From the NCBI GenBank assembly GCA_030549495.1, contig JAUIRK010000571.1, forward strand, positions 124,001 through 188,000: a stretch of 64,000 bases of DNA. Reading direction: 5' to 3'. The position numbers and the translations under genes were made by a program. The notes under the pieces were generated by a model. It was not told the DNA's origin and made no database searches. It worked only from the letters and a program-made list of their open reading frames with translations. Origin of the DNA: Nectonema munidae (lineage: Eukaryota > Nematomorpha > Nectonematoida > Nectonematidae). The stretch's first letter is position 1, and every line of letters begins with the position of its first letter. This document shows positions 38,801-45,597 of the stretch, piece by piece.

Positions 38801-41660
38801 ACACAATTCAGGCATCGTCATCATGCTCACCAATCTGACTGAAATGTCGCGGGAAACCTGTTACCGCTACTGGCCCTTGCAAATGGCCTTTACTTCGCTA
38901 TACTTTTCGATTGAACCAATTGCGGAATACACAATGACGGAGTACACTCTTCGCGAATTCAAGATAACCAACAAAAAGGAAGGCCAGCAATCCCGCATCA
39001 TTCGACAGTTTCATTACACGCACTGGCCGGAACAAGGAGAACCCAAGTCAACTGAATCATTCACCGATTTTATCGATCAAGTGCACAAAACTAAAGAACA
39101 GTTTGGGCTTGATGGGCCAATCACTGTGCATTGCAGGTATTTTTTTTTCATGTTATGACATTTTTAACTCTGTGTTTTTGTCTTGTAAAACGGTCAACTT
39201 GTGCTCAAAATTAATCGAAAAGTAATTAATTTGTCGTGATGCCATTAAACCGAAAATTTTATTGTACCGTATAGCATAAAAATTAACATTTTATGTGGTG
39301 TATTTTGAATGTCTTATTTTGTATGTCAGGATTTGTCAAAGTTTATGACCAATAAAAGTTTATATGTTTTTCTCAAAAATCTGGAATGATCGAAGATTGA
39401 TAAGCTAATAGGGTATATATTATTTTTTTAAAATCCAAAAATGAATTGTTTAAAATTATTTTTCTCATTTTAAATATATTTATTGCTTATAATACAACTA
39501 CTATACCCAGAGAAGTAGTGTATTGGTGCTTGCGCAAAAAAAGAGTATCCGAAAAATTGGTTACGTTGGTAAAAATCTACTAACAAAACAGCTGTTAAAA
39601 CGGCAAAAGGGGTTTTAATCAAATTTGAAGTAAGAACAGGACTAGATCAGGGATCAGCATCAATGCCATTATTTTTTCCGTTATTTATTGATTAAATATT
39701 CAAACATCTAAGAAAAAAACCTTTGGGAACTCCTATTTTCAGATTACATAGTTATATTGACAGATAACAAGGAACAACTGAAAGAAAGTTTATGTATGTT
39801 TTGTGGCAAAAAAGAAGAATATCAGGTAATCATTCAAGATAGAGCTGGAGAAAAGCTTAAAAGGTAAAAAGTTTTAAATACTTGGGCTCACAAATTGTCA
39901 AATGAGAAAGTTGTGTAGAAGATGTTCAAGTCAGGGTAAATGCTAGCTGGTTGAAGTGGAAACGGGTGAAAACGGTTATCAGTGACAAAATAATGCCAAT
40001 GAAGCTCAAAGCTAAGATATACACAACAATCGTTTGCCAGTATTGACATATGGATGCAAATGCTCGAGCTTGAAAGAGAAAGATGTGAGGAAGTTAGCCA
40101 CTACCGAGATGAATATGCTTAGAAAGATCAATGAAGTGACACTGATGGATCGAATGAAAAGCGAACGAAGAAGTGAGAACAAAAACGGAGTTACGACAAA
40201 CGTGTTAGCAGTGGTAGAGGGTAGCAAACTTAAGTGGTACAGGCATGTATTAAGAAAGAAAGATGATGTTATACTTAAGCACTCAACAAGAAAGTGGTTG
40301 GAACGAGAAGTAGGGGAAGACAACGCAAGAGATGGAAAGAAGGTCTGAAGAAACGACTCAGTAATCTTGGACTGAGCGAAGGTGACGCAAAGAATTGGGA
40401 GAAGTGGAGACAGCGGATCGCAGCCACCGATCCCCAACTTGGAAATAAGGTTTAGTCAAAGAAAAAGAAGATTGGTCATATATTTTTACATACTAAAAGA
40501 ATAAGCAAAATGTTTCGCTATAATTTTAGGATTTACGAAGTGTTCCATCGTAAGTGTGGGAAACACTGCATAATAATTTTTTAGTTGTCGGTATCGCATC
40601 CATAGGGAAGAATAATCTTCCTTAGCTTGAAAATATGGTTCAAAACCTGAACCGAACCCAGACCATCTGGATCAAGTCACTACGCTCCTACTACTAGGCC
40701 ATATGACGACAAGACAATAATAATAATAATAATAACAGAAAAATACAAACTTAATTTAACAAAGTTGCATTAACATAGATAGATTCAATTGAAAAGAAAC
40801 TAAAAAGATTGAGAGAAGGGCAAAGCTTGTGAATTATTCACCTTCAAAATTTGAATAGATCGTGAATACTTTAATTATTATTAAAGTATTAAATTGAGTA
40901 TGAACTTTGTTTAATTCAACTACATTAACAATTTATTAATTTTAGGTATCAAAATTTAAATATTTTTAATATATTTAATTTCAGCAGGGGCCCAACTTAT
41001 CGCCATTTGTGCTCAGCACTCTAAGCCCACTTATAGTTATAGTGGAGTATTTAATATGAGGATAACATTATATATAATCACTATTATTTGTTAGCAAAAA
41101 TAAATCTGATCTGAATATTCTATTCTTTCTACAGAGGCCATATAATAACTTCATTGCCTTTTCTCTGTTTAAGTTTACAACGTTTAAAATTCTAAACCAT
41201 TATCATTTATATATATACAATCGATAAGTGTACGGTTGCTTTTTTTAAAAAGTTAAAGAAATTAAATTATTTTTCGTTATTCTCAAGTAGAAAATTTATT
41301 GTTTTATGATGTAAGAAATTAATTGTTTAAGAATATTAAAATGTCATAATCCTAAGTGAGTCTTTGGTTATTTACGCATTTTTCTTTTAGCGCTGGAATT
41401 GGTAGAACAGGTGTGTTTATCACTCTAAGCATTCTTCTGGAAAGACTCAGATTTGAGGAAAGAGTTGATGTTTTCAATACCGTTAAAATGTTGAGGACAC
41501 AGAGAATACTAATGGTTCAAACAGAGGTAATGTTGCCTTTATTAAATGAAAGCTTGCAACCTGATTCATCATCAAAACTCTGTTTTAGGAGCAGTATAAA
41601 TTTTGTTACAAGTGCATACTAGAATACACCAATTCGTTTACTCGTCATTATCACGTTTGA
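14737..41660 (+). CDS. Lar: LAR-type (type IIa) receptor protein tyrosine phosphatase, exons 2-21
   Basis: Transmembrane phosphatase removing phosphate from tyrosines; LAR proteins act at axons, synapses and epithelial adhesion sites. Joining the 20 exons listed separately, plus the candidate exon 1, gives 1394 residues with consistent phases. Order: signal peptide (1-21), six FN3 domains (about 25-675), linker, membrane span (about 722-746), wedge (ending [11 protein letters not shown] and QEYE), D1 with KNRYANV, WPDHG and [10 protein letters not shown] (nucleophile near Cys1030), and D2 with KNRLVNI, WPEQG and [10 protein letters not shown] (near Cys1325). The D2 sequence ([54 protein letters not shown]) matches the LAR/PTPRD/PTPRS class closely. 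KNRL and WPEQG are the LAR-type D2 changes associated with very weak activity. D1 keeps the residues needed for catalysis. The three N-terminal Ig domains of LAR were not found. Introns range from 53 bp to 8.3 kb. Confidence 0.93.
15661..15892. repeat. Poly-C tracts in a decayed repeat
   Basis: Two C runs (about 13 and 19 bases) 200 bp apart, each preceded by a caagcccc word, suggest two decayed ends of one repeat or a local duplication. Not assigned to a family. Confidence 0.4.
17994..18130. mobile_element. Palindromic TTAA element, copy 1
   Basis: Starts TTAACCC and ends ACGGGTTAA. The interior has the family words cgtctgcg, aaatcttctgcttta, catta and gatatcgtctgatta. The right arm matches copies at 22814 and 54715. 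Confidence 0.75.
19637..19772 (-). mobile_element. tRNA-derived SINE, family 1, copy A
   Basis: Read on the - strand it starts TGTCGGCAGGTGGCCTAGTGG (pol III A box), then has ggtatgggtttgattcc (B box), then a tail ending in cttgaatgcgatactgac. The same layout recurs at 37626, 37990 and 40584. Confidence 0.8.
20191..20495. mobile_element. Short TIR element (AGGGTTGCCAGA ends)
   Basis: Left end AGGGTTGCCAGA and right end TCCAGCAACCCT are inverted copies with few differences. The 305 bp unit has no ORF with transposase features. A diverged relative lies at 25928-26200, sharing the ggagtttagaaaa block and the ttatttttgtaaga block. Flanking direct repeats are uncertain. Confidence 0.6.
22814..22905. 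mobile_element. Palindromic TTAA element, copy 2 (right end missing)
   Basis: Starts TTAACCCGTTAACGACCAGA, then cagacgatatctaatgtaaa, gcagaagatttgtattaa and cccagacgatttt. No closing GGGTTAA is found, so the right arm is truncated. Confidence 0.7.
23133..23316 (+). CDS. Lar: LAR-like exon 3: second half of FN3-1
   Basis: Acceptor tttttaaacag, phase 0 in, phase 1 out (GGTGGAG|GTAACC). It encodes the E-G strands: [19 protein letters not shown] then [18 protein letters not shown], the L-x-P-x-T-x-Y-x-V-x-V-x-A core of FN3. Confidence 0.93.
23389..23592 (+). CDS. Lar: LAR-like exon 4: first half of FN3-2
   Basis: Acceptor actttgtag, phase 1 in and out. Encodes [40 protein letters not shown] and onward. 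The preceding 72-bp intron has no in-frame stop, so a simple frame search fuses exons 3 and 4. Confidence 0.92.
23903..23995 (+). CDS. Lar: LAR-like exon 5: second half of FN3-2
   Basis: Acceptor ctctttttag, phase 1 in and out (GAAGGAA|GTAATT). Encodes [20 protein letters not shown] then KVEFTTPEG, the F and G strands. Confidence 0.9.
24229..24400 (+). mobile_element. tRNA-like SINE, family 2
   Basis: Opens tatgggggcatgagtaagg with ggtcttgggttcgatcccg about 50 bases on, an A-box and near-perfect B-box pair resembling a tRNA-Leu/Ser head. A non-tRNA body follows with aagcggctaaattgtgc and a cttaacata end. It differs from family 1 in this window. Ends are approximate. Confidence 0.55.
24624..24757 (+). 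CDS. Lar: LAR-like exon 6: first half of FN3-3
   Basis: Acceptor atttttag, phase 1 in, phase 0 out (AAAAAA|GTAAAA). Encodes [28 protein letters not shown] and KYEVVYFKK. Confidence 0.92.
24815..24980 (+). CDS. Lar: LAR-like exon 7: second half of FN3-3
   Basis: Acceptor ctttttttccag, phase 0 in, phase 1 out (AAATG|GTAAAA). Encodes [20 protein letters not shown] and [19 protein letters not shown]. The 57-bp intron before it is also stop-free and a multiple of three. Confidence 0.92.
25622..25722 (+). CDS. Lar: LAR-like exon 8: first half of FN3-4
   Basis: Acceptor ctttttttttag, phase 1 in, phase 0 out (TATCAA|GTAATT). Encodes [33 protein letters not shown]. Confidence 0.92.
25928..26200. mobile_element. 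Diverged relative of the 20191-20495 TIR element
   Basis: Shares ordered blocks with 20191-20495: aacgaaatc, attcactaatc, ctatgtca, aaaggagtttagaaaa, and a ttattatttttgtaaga stretch. Termini are worn, so limits are approximate. Confidence 0.5.
26686..26976 (+). CDS. Lar: LAR-like exon 9: second half of FN3-4 and first half of FN3-5
   Basis: Acceptor tctatttaag, phase 0 in and out (TACAAA|GTAATG). Encodes IFYAEKD, then [20 protein letters not shown] closing FN3-4, then [34 protein letters not shown] opening FN3-5. One exon spans a domain boundary here, unlike the other FN3 joints. Confidence 0.92.
27459..27502. repeat. 44-bp dispersed repeat, copy 1
   Basis: aaaaagtttttaaactcatt followed by ttagagcagtgttccaagag; matches 30866-30909 with one visible difference. 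Probably the edge of an unidentified element. Confidence 0.7.
27780..27960 (+). repeat. Possible third tRNA-like repeat
   Basis: A GC-richer patch with a weak A-box-like ggccagtttagg and a B-box-like gcgttcaaaccc about 50 bases apart. Only the single copy is seen, so SINE status is uncertain. Confidence 0.25.
28291..28501 (+). CDS. Lar: LAR-like exon 10: second half of FN3-5
   Basis: Acceptor cattttctcag, phase 0 in, phase 1 out (TTCAA|GTAAGT, near-consensus). Encodes VTLSSNKNY through [20 protein letters not shown] to [10 protein letters not shown]. Confidence 0.9.
29426..29673 (+). CDS. Lar: LAR-like exon 11: first half of membrane-proximal domain FN3-6
   Basis: Acceptor tatatttcag, phase 1 in, phase 0 out (CAAGAA|GTAAAC). 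Encodes [20 protein letters not shown], then AIVVVPIH and a hydrophilic stretch with EKRE. The IxLPR...GPISYYxVVVVP pattern is typical of the last FN3 of LAR-like RPTPs. Confidence 0.92.
30551..30690. mobile_element. Palindromic TTAA element, copy 3
   Basis: TTAACCCTTTCGTGACCAG at the left; ctggtcacgaaagggt at the right is its exact reverse complement, but the closing TTAA has become TCAT. The interior has cagacgatatttattaataa and aaaaagcagacgag. Close to the 48411 copy, which lies in the opposite orientation. Confidence 0.8.
30866..30909. repeat. 44-bp dispersed repeat, copy 2
   Basis: Second copy of the 27459-27502 repeat, in the same orientation and also inside an intron of the LAR-like gene. 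Confidence 0.7.
31008..31205 (+). CDS. Lar: LAR-like exon 12: second half of FN3-6
   Basis: Encodes [20 protein letters not shown], then [17 protein letters not shown] and YKVFIRAF: the A-Y-I-A, G-D-G-K-x-Y and Y-x-V-F-x-R-A-F signature of the LAR membrane-proximal domain. Donor GAG|GTAAAT, phase 0. Two in-frame acceptors are possible, ttgaaag (start 31008) and acatcag (start 31020), differing by four residues. Confidence 0.9.
31995..32212 (+). CDS. Lar: LAR-like exon 13: stalk and transmembrane helix
   Basis: Acceptor caccatag, phase 0 in, phase 2 out (AAATG|GTAATT). A Ser/Pro-rich stalk is followed by [20 protein letters not shown] and CFLIYLK, a single 25-residue hydrophobic helix. Confidence 0.93.
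32700..32964 (+). CDS. Lar: LAR-like exon 14: juxtamembrane region and wedge
   Basis: Acceptor atccttttag, phase 2 in, phase 0 out. Encodes [10 protein letters not shown], then [20 protein letters not shown] and GLRISQEYE, the conserved start of the D1 phosphatase fold in RPTPs. Confidence 0.95.
33018..33598 (+). CDS. Lar: LAR-like exon 15: catalytic phosphatase domain D1, main part
   Basis: Acceptor ttcttcttag after a 53-bp intron, phase 0 in, phase 2 out (CATTGCAG|GTAC). Encodes [50 protein letters not shown], the catalytic-acid loop [10 protein letters not shown] and the start of the P-loop, VHC. All D1 motifs up to the nucleophilic cysteine are present. Confidence 0.97.
34049..34125 (+). 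repeat. Direct repeat unit 1 (about 75 bp)
   Basis: tttaagttcaataaacactt, then tctacagatt and cctaaggat; repeated with few changes at 34378-34445, 330 bp downstream in the same orientation. Confidence 0.7.
34378..34445 (+). repeat. Direct repeat unit 2
   Basis: Second unit of the 34049 repeat; both lie in the intron that splits the D1 active-site loop. Confidence 0.7.
34716..35010 (+). mobile_element. Dispersed repeat R3, copy 1
   Basis: Contains attcaccgattttatcagcc, attaaagtttatacta, gcatagcgctttgtacataa and ttagggatctttcac. The same blocks run in reverse order and strand at 49110-49370. Starts near gatgtaccgatt, a common DNA-transposon end, but no matching inverted end was pinned down. 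Confidence 0.55.
35102..35690. mobile_element. Fold-back element, copy 2 (CAAAACGCCC terminal arrays)
   Basis: Mirror-image copy of 5951-6376: a short array at the left (caaaacgcccgaaatc type) and a long array at the right (35600-35690, gcgttttggttttcggg type), with the same core between. Longer than copy 1, mainly in the core next to the short array. Confidence 0.75.
36039..36208 (+). CDS. Lar: LAR-like exon 16: D1 P-loop and C-terminal helices
   Basis: Acceptor cgtattttag, phase 2 in, phase 1 out. It completes [10 protein letters not shown], then [20 protein letters not shown], then [20 protein letters not shown]. The Ser after the nucleophile and the invariant Arg are intact, as is the Q loop (Q-T-x-x-Q-Y). 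Confidence 0.97.
36272..36396 (+). CDS. Lar: LAR-like exon 17: D1-D2 linker
   Basis: Acceptor ctgttatag after a 63-bp intron, phase 1 in, phase 0 out. Encodes [10 protein letters not shown], then [12 protein letters not shown] and DGIKVEFK, matching the E-A-x-x-x-G-N-T...VEFK linker of LAR proteins. Confidence 0.95.
36459..36629 (+). CDS. Lar: LAR-like exon 18: start of D2
   Basis: Acceptor ctattttttttag after a 62-bp intron, phase 0 in and out (ATCGAT|GTAAGA). Encodes [27 protein letters not shown] and [23 protein letters not shown] replaces KNRY, the usual D2 change in LAR-type receptors. Confidence 0.96.
37626..37780 (+). mobile_element. tRNA-derived SINE, family 1, copy B
   Basis: tcggcagattggcatagtgg (A box), atggtctgggctcgaacccc (B box), then a body with gaagattattcttcccttgg and an end gtgcgataccgataacta. 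Best-preserved B box of the family here. Confidence 0.82.
37990..38122 (-). mobile_element. tRNA-derived SINE, family 1, copy C (inverted relative to B)
   Basis: On the - strand: gtcggcagatggcctaatgg, then tggtctgggttcgaacccga, then gaagattattcttcccttgg. It faces copy B with 209 bp between them, so a transcript through this intron could fold back on itself. Confidence 0.82.
38718..39136 (+). CDS. Lar: LAR-like exon 19: body of D2
   Basis: Acceptor tttcttaaag, phase 0 in, phase 2 out (CATTGCAG|GTAT). Encodes [67 protein letters not shown] and VHC. Glu replaces the catalytic Asp of the WPD loop, as in LAR D2. Confidence 0.97.
39575..40455 (+). mobile_element. Decayed LINE fragment (RTE-like reverse transcriptase C-terminal part)
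   Basis: The frame around 39619 reads [12 protein letters not shown], the x-G-x-x-Q-G-S-x motif of LINE reverse transcriptases; later [16 protein letters not shown] follows, the worn D-D region. From about 40034 the C-terminal block reads [20 protein letters not shown], then [19 protein letters not shown] and [13 protein letters not shown]. Several frame changes and stops break the ORF. Inserted in the LAR-like intron that splits the D2 active-site loop. Confidence 0.75.
40584..40711 (-). mobile_element. tRNA-derived SINE, family 1, copy D
   Basis: Most diverged copy: on the - strand gtcgtcatatggcctagtag, a weakened B box atggtctgggttcggttc, then ggaagattattcttccct and gcgataccgacaa. A TAA-rich microsatellite (40714-40735) abuts its head. 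Confidence 0.75.
41391..41526 (+). CDS. Lar: LAR-like exon 20: D2 P-loop and following helices
   Basis: Acceptor ttttcttttag, phase 2 in, phase 0 out (ACAGAG|GTAATG). Completes [10 protein letters not shown], then [38 protein letters not shown]. Confidence 0.97.
41589..41660 (+). CDS. Lar: LAR-like exon 21: C-terminus and stop
   Basis: Acceptor actctgttttag after a 62-bp intron, phase 0. Encodes [20 protein letters not shown], then YHV and TGA, in the position of the xEQYxFCYxxxLEYxxSFxxY end of LAR proteins. Confidence 0.95.
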   Translation, partial: EQYKFCYKCILEYTNSFTRHYHV

Positions 41661-42060
41661 TTGGCTCCAAATTTGCGCGCTCAACGTTGATGGGTGTTCT
41701 ATACCGAATGAAAAGGATGGATGGATGAAAAGCGAAATGAAGAAGAGAGAAGAGCGAAGAACAATTATTATTTTTCAGATTTATGTTTTCAATGTTATAC
41801 GTGATCTCCTTTGTTTATTCTTGGTTTTATTCTTATATTTGATATCATTGCTTGAAATCATATCAAAACGTTGTTAACTTGCGTTGAATTCGTGTACTTT
41901 TAATATTATTATTATTATTATTATATTTTTTACTCGATCACAAATTTTAGAGAATTGCATAAATCTAAAGTGGTTTCACATTGACTTTTACCTAAATTCT
42001 AGTGATTAAATTTTTTTCAAAAGTTTGATATTTTGTGGATTTAAAAGTGAACGCTTAATT
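41661..42060. other. 3' flank of the LAR-like gene
   Basis: Presumed 3' UTR then intergenic DNA; a TTA/ATT microsatellite lies near 41906-41923. I did not fix a polyadenylation site. Confidence 0.4.
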
Positions 42061-42836
42061 CAGAGTTTCCCAAAATTTTACTCCACGCCCTTCTTTTCAT
42101 ATCAAAAAGTTAATCATGTTAAATTTCTCTATTCAACTATTTATCTAAGCTTTTTTAACAGGGGACGCAGTTGAAGGAGAAATTGGCCTTTGGGCTGCGT
42201 TTGTTTTTTACTAAATTATTAATATAGCGGAACCTTTTTTTTTTGAAACTTTTCATATAAAGTTTATTTTATCTTAGTAAGAAAGATTTCAAAATCTATA
42301 AAATGTATACCTACTTCATTTTAACATGCTATCTTTAACTGAATATACTGGAATTTAAATGACATGAGAGCAGGTTCATTCATCTCCAATTGAACTCATA
42401 ATTTTACCTCATTTTAATTTTCGCGAGATGTATGAATAATTTTTAATATTTTTCCCATAGAGTGTACTCTTATAAAAACAGTTAAATTTCTTTCCATTTT
42501 TTATACAAAATCACTATTCAATGTCTTAAATAGTAAGTTAGAAATAATATAGGAAAAAAATATCTTGTTAAAATTGCTTCAAACTTTGTTAAATAAATGC
42601 AGATTAGATAATATATTTCAACTCATCTTATTAAAATTAATCGGTCTTATTATTTTACTAATGGTTACTATTTCTCAATTAGGCTGACCAATAATGAAGT
42701 GTGAAATAAAAATGATCAGAATTATTTTTGTAAATTTTAAGAGTTCTTTGAAGTTCATCTTAAATGAAATTTAATCTATCTCCCAGTCCTTTAGACAAAC
42801 CTAAGTGGCTCTTGGGGAGCACTTTGTGAAACACTG
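42061..42836. mobile_element. Possible non-autonomous hAT-like element
   Basis: Left end CAGAGTTTCCCAAAATTTTA and right end TTTGTGAAACACTG are inverted near-copies of the CAGxGTTTCxCAAA type common in hAT elements, 776 bp apart. The 8-bp flanks (gcttaatt and cactatat) do not match, so the pairing is uncertain. Confidence 0.35.
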
Positions 42837-43089
42837 CACTATATGAGTATTTGGGAATGCATTGAAGTAATAAATTAATTTCATTCTATCATTTTGATAC
42901 ATTTGCTTCAACCTGTTTTTGGCTTACATTTACTAAAACTGTATTTGTTCTAATCTAACAGCATTAAAAAACCACGTTGGCTAAATTCAATTACTGACCT
43001 TATTTGTTGCTTAAAAATTTTTTTAAATAAATTTGATTCTATTTTGAAAACGTGAAAATAATTATTTATTTATTTGATGATTTGAACAT

Positions 43090-45060
43090 AAACAAGTTTT
43101 TAATTAAAACAGAGAATGTCGGAGAGGCAACCTCCTTGAGGCGTGGAGAGAGAAAGAATGTGGATGGCACAAAGAGATATATGACGGAAGATCAGAGAGC
43201 GGCTTTGTAAGTTGTTGCTTATGAACTTACAAAGCTTACATATGCTGGGATATTTTTTGAAATGCCTATTATGGATGATGGCTGGGTGTCAGGCACTATT
43301 AAAGGATTTATCGATATTAAGGAATATGAAGGTGGATGTTTTGTGTGAGACTAAAGAATGAGCAAGTTAGTCGTGAGTTTGGAGAGAGCTGATTTGGTAT
43401 TTCTGTGTGGAAGGTAAGCAAATTGTGAAGGATGAATTAGGTTATGTTTGGATATGTAGTGAATGAGGATTATTTTTTCAAGTATTTTCCCAAGGACAGG
43501 AAGAATGGCCTCTGTTTTTGAGGGATGAGGTCTCTTTGTAGAGTTTTGGGAGGAGTATTAGTTTTTCTATCTTCCAAATTGATGGGAAGTGTGAAACCTT
43601 TAGGCAGGAGTTATGAATGTGAAGTAGGTGTTGGTATGGGAGGTGGAAGGATTTTTTAATGTGATTTGATGGTTTTGATTCCAACCTGGGAGCGGAGTTA
43701 ATTTTGAGAGAGTTAACTATGCAGGAGAGTTCATTTAGTGTAATTGGTAGATGCAAAGTTTGAAGTATAGATGATGTTAATTCTTGTGCTTGTGATCTAA
43801 TAGTTGAGCGATAGGAATAGTCAGCATGATGATTTTCAGATGGAAAGATAGATGATAGAAAATGTGGGTACGGGGTGCGCACTAGGGTGGAGTTGGCCGA
43901 GATCAGAGTAATTTGCAATTCTGTTTATGGTGGACCAGGGATTATTTGGGGTAATCGATGTGAAACCCATCTACGAGTCCCGTTTAGTTTCTTGATCGAG
44001 GAGTGCAGATGGTTTTGGTTTCTGTGTACAATTTAATTTTCGTTTGTGAACGAGATTTCGGTAGCGTTTTAATGGCTTGGCGGAGATTTTATTTTAGTCT
44101 GCTGAGAAGTGGGGTCCAGAAGTGAGCATTTTTTGGAAATGGATTGAAGGGAGTGGAGAGCTTGACACATGAAGAGATGATACGGTTGAGGGAAAGTGAA
44201 GCATAGTTAAAGTTGGTGTTTGAGTTTAATTTTGGTTCGGGCGCCGGAAATTCATATATGAGTGAATTTAAAAAGGTAACCCAGTGAGTGTGTTTGTGAG
44301 ATGTTTTGATATTGTTTTTGTGAATGATTGATTAAAATTCTAATTGAAAATTTATATAGTGGTGATCGGAACCGAAAGGTAGGTCTGAGATATCCCAGTT
44401 TTCAATCAGTTTGTAGGTCTTCTCAGATCCTATAGTGAGATCTACGTGAGATGAGGTAATTTTGTTATTGGTAATCTTGAAGAAAGATGAGTCTTTTGTT
44501 TGGTCGCATATGTATAGATTGTAAGAAGCAAGAAAAGACAGTGTTTAGACACCGCTTATGTATTCTTTGTGATATCACATGTGAAATCTTGAGTTGCAGT
44601 GTGTGGAAATTATCAAATTGTGCGAGTTTGAGATGGATAAAATGTGTTCAATGGCAAGGTTTTGTGCGTGTACGAAATCGTTAGAGAAAGCGTTAGAATT
44701 TGAAGGACAAGGGTAATAGGAGCATAAAAGGAGAGGGATGTTTTGAGAGAAGAGAATAACAAATGTGTAATGCTTTGAAGAATATTGCAGGAGAAAAGGC
44801 TAATTCAGTGAAGATTTGATTAGTATACATTCAGAGTAGTATGTTAGTGGTGATACTTTGAGGCAAGAGTATTCGCTTAGATGTGAGGGAAAGTCCGAGC
44901 CGTATATGAGAGGTTGGTTGAAAGAGAAAATGTGTATAAAGGAGGAATGAAATATGTTTTGTAGGTTGGCCCAGTTTGGGTGCAGTGATTTAAGTTAATG
45001 TGGAAGAAGTTTATCATAGATGATTATTAATAGTTTGGATGTGGATATCATTGAAATAAA
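43090..45060 (-). mobile_element. Decayed APE-type LINE (endonuclease and reverse transcriptase parts)
   Basis: Read on the - strand: around 44400 LPFGSDHHYI, the S-D-H-x-x-x motif closing an APE endonuclease. Then PKPSALLDQETKRDS around 44000. Then at 43918-43478 an open frame carrying LPITLNELSCIVNSLKINSA and LKVSHFPSIWKIEKLILLPK, the N-terminal part of a jockey/CR1-like reverse transcriptase. The catalytic F-A-D-D block is not recognisable. Composition is strongly G-rich on the + strand, unlike the surroundings. It fills most of the spacer between the two genes; outer limits are approximate. Confidence 0.7.
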
Positions 45061-45399
45061 AGATAGACATATTATTATAGAAGAATTTGCAAAAATAAAT
45101 TAAGAAAAAAATTTAATATATAGTTTTTATACAGTGGCTGATTCCTCATATAAGTGAAGAACGAATTAAATATTTTTTTATTTAAATAACACGCAATCAA
45201 GAATTACATTTCAATTCAAAAAGAAAATTCTTTTCAAATAAATTTGAATTTTTTAAGATGTGGTTCAAAACAAAATTAGGTAGAATAAAACTTTTTTTGA
45301 AAAAATTTTTTTTACTAATTTTAATACCAACTTATAAATGGATATAATTTTAAGTTTTGTCTGCTTTTAATTTCAAAATTTTGAATCTGACAAATTTTG
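45061..45399. promoter_or_regulatory. Immediate 5' flank of MLH1, probable promoter region
   Basis: AT-rich, no recognisable motif beyond many TATA- and A/T-rich words. It is called only because it separates the LINE from the MLH1 start codon. Confidence 0.25.
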
Positions 45400-45597
45400 A
45401 TGGTAGCAATAATAAAAAAACTTGATGAATCAGTTATAAATCGTATTGCTGCTGGAGAAGTTATTCAAAGGCCATGTAATGCTATCAAAGAGCTCATTGA
45501 AAATTCAATAGATGCATCGTCTAAAAACATATCTATCCAGATAAAAGAAGGTGGATTATCTTATATTCAAATTCAAGATAATGGTCTAGGAATTTAT
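45400..45597 (+). CDS. MLH1: MLH1 exon 1
   Basis: Residues 1-66: start, [22 protein letters not shown] and QDNGLGIY. Donor TTTAT|GTATTT, phase 0. A TTG just upstream is not the start; the ATG at 45400 fits the family. Confidence 0.96.

Noticed and set aside
40012-40437. A 141-codon ORF on the - strand
   Set aside because: Antisense shadow of the LINE reverse transcriptase C-terminus on the + strand.
40540-40575. gtgttcc...gggaaacactg hairpin
   Set aside because: Resembles a hAT end pair but is only about 30 bp long, with no duplication; likely a scrap or chance.
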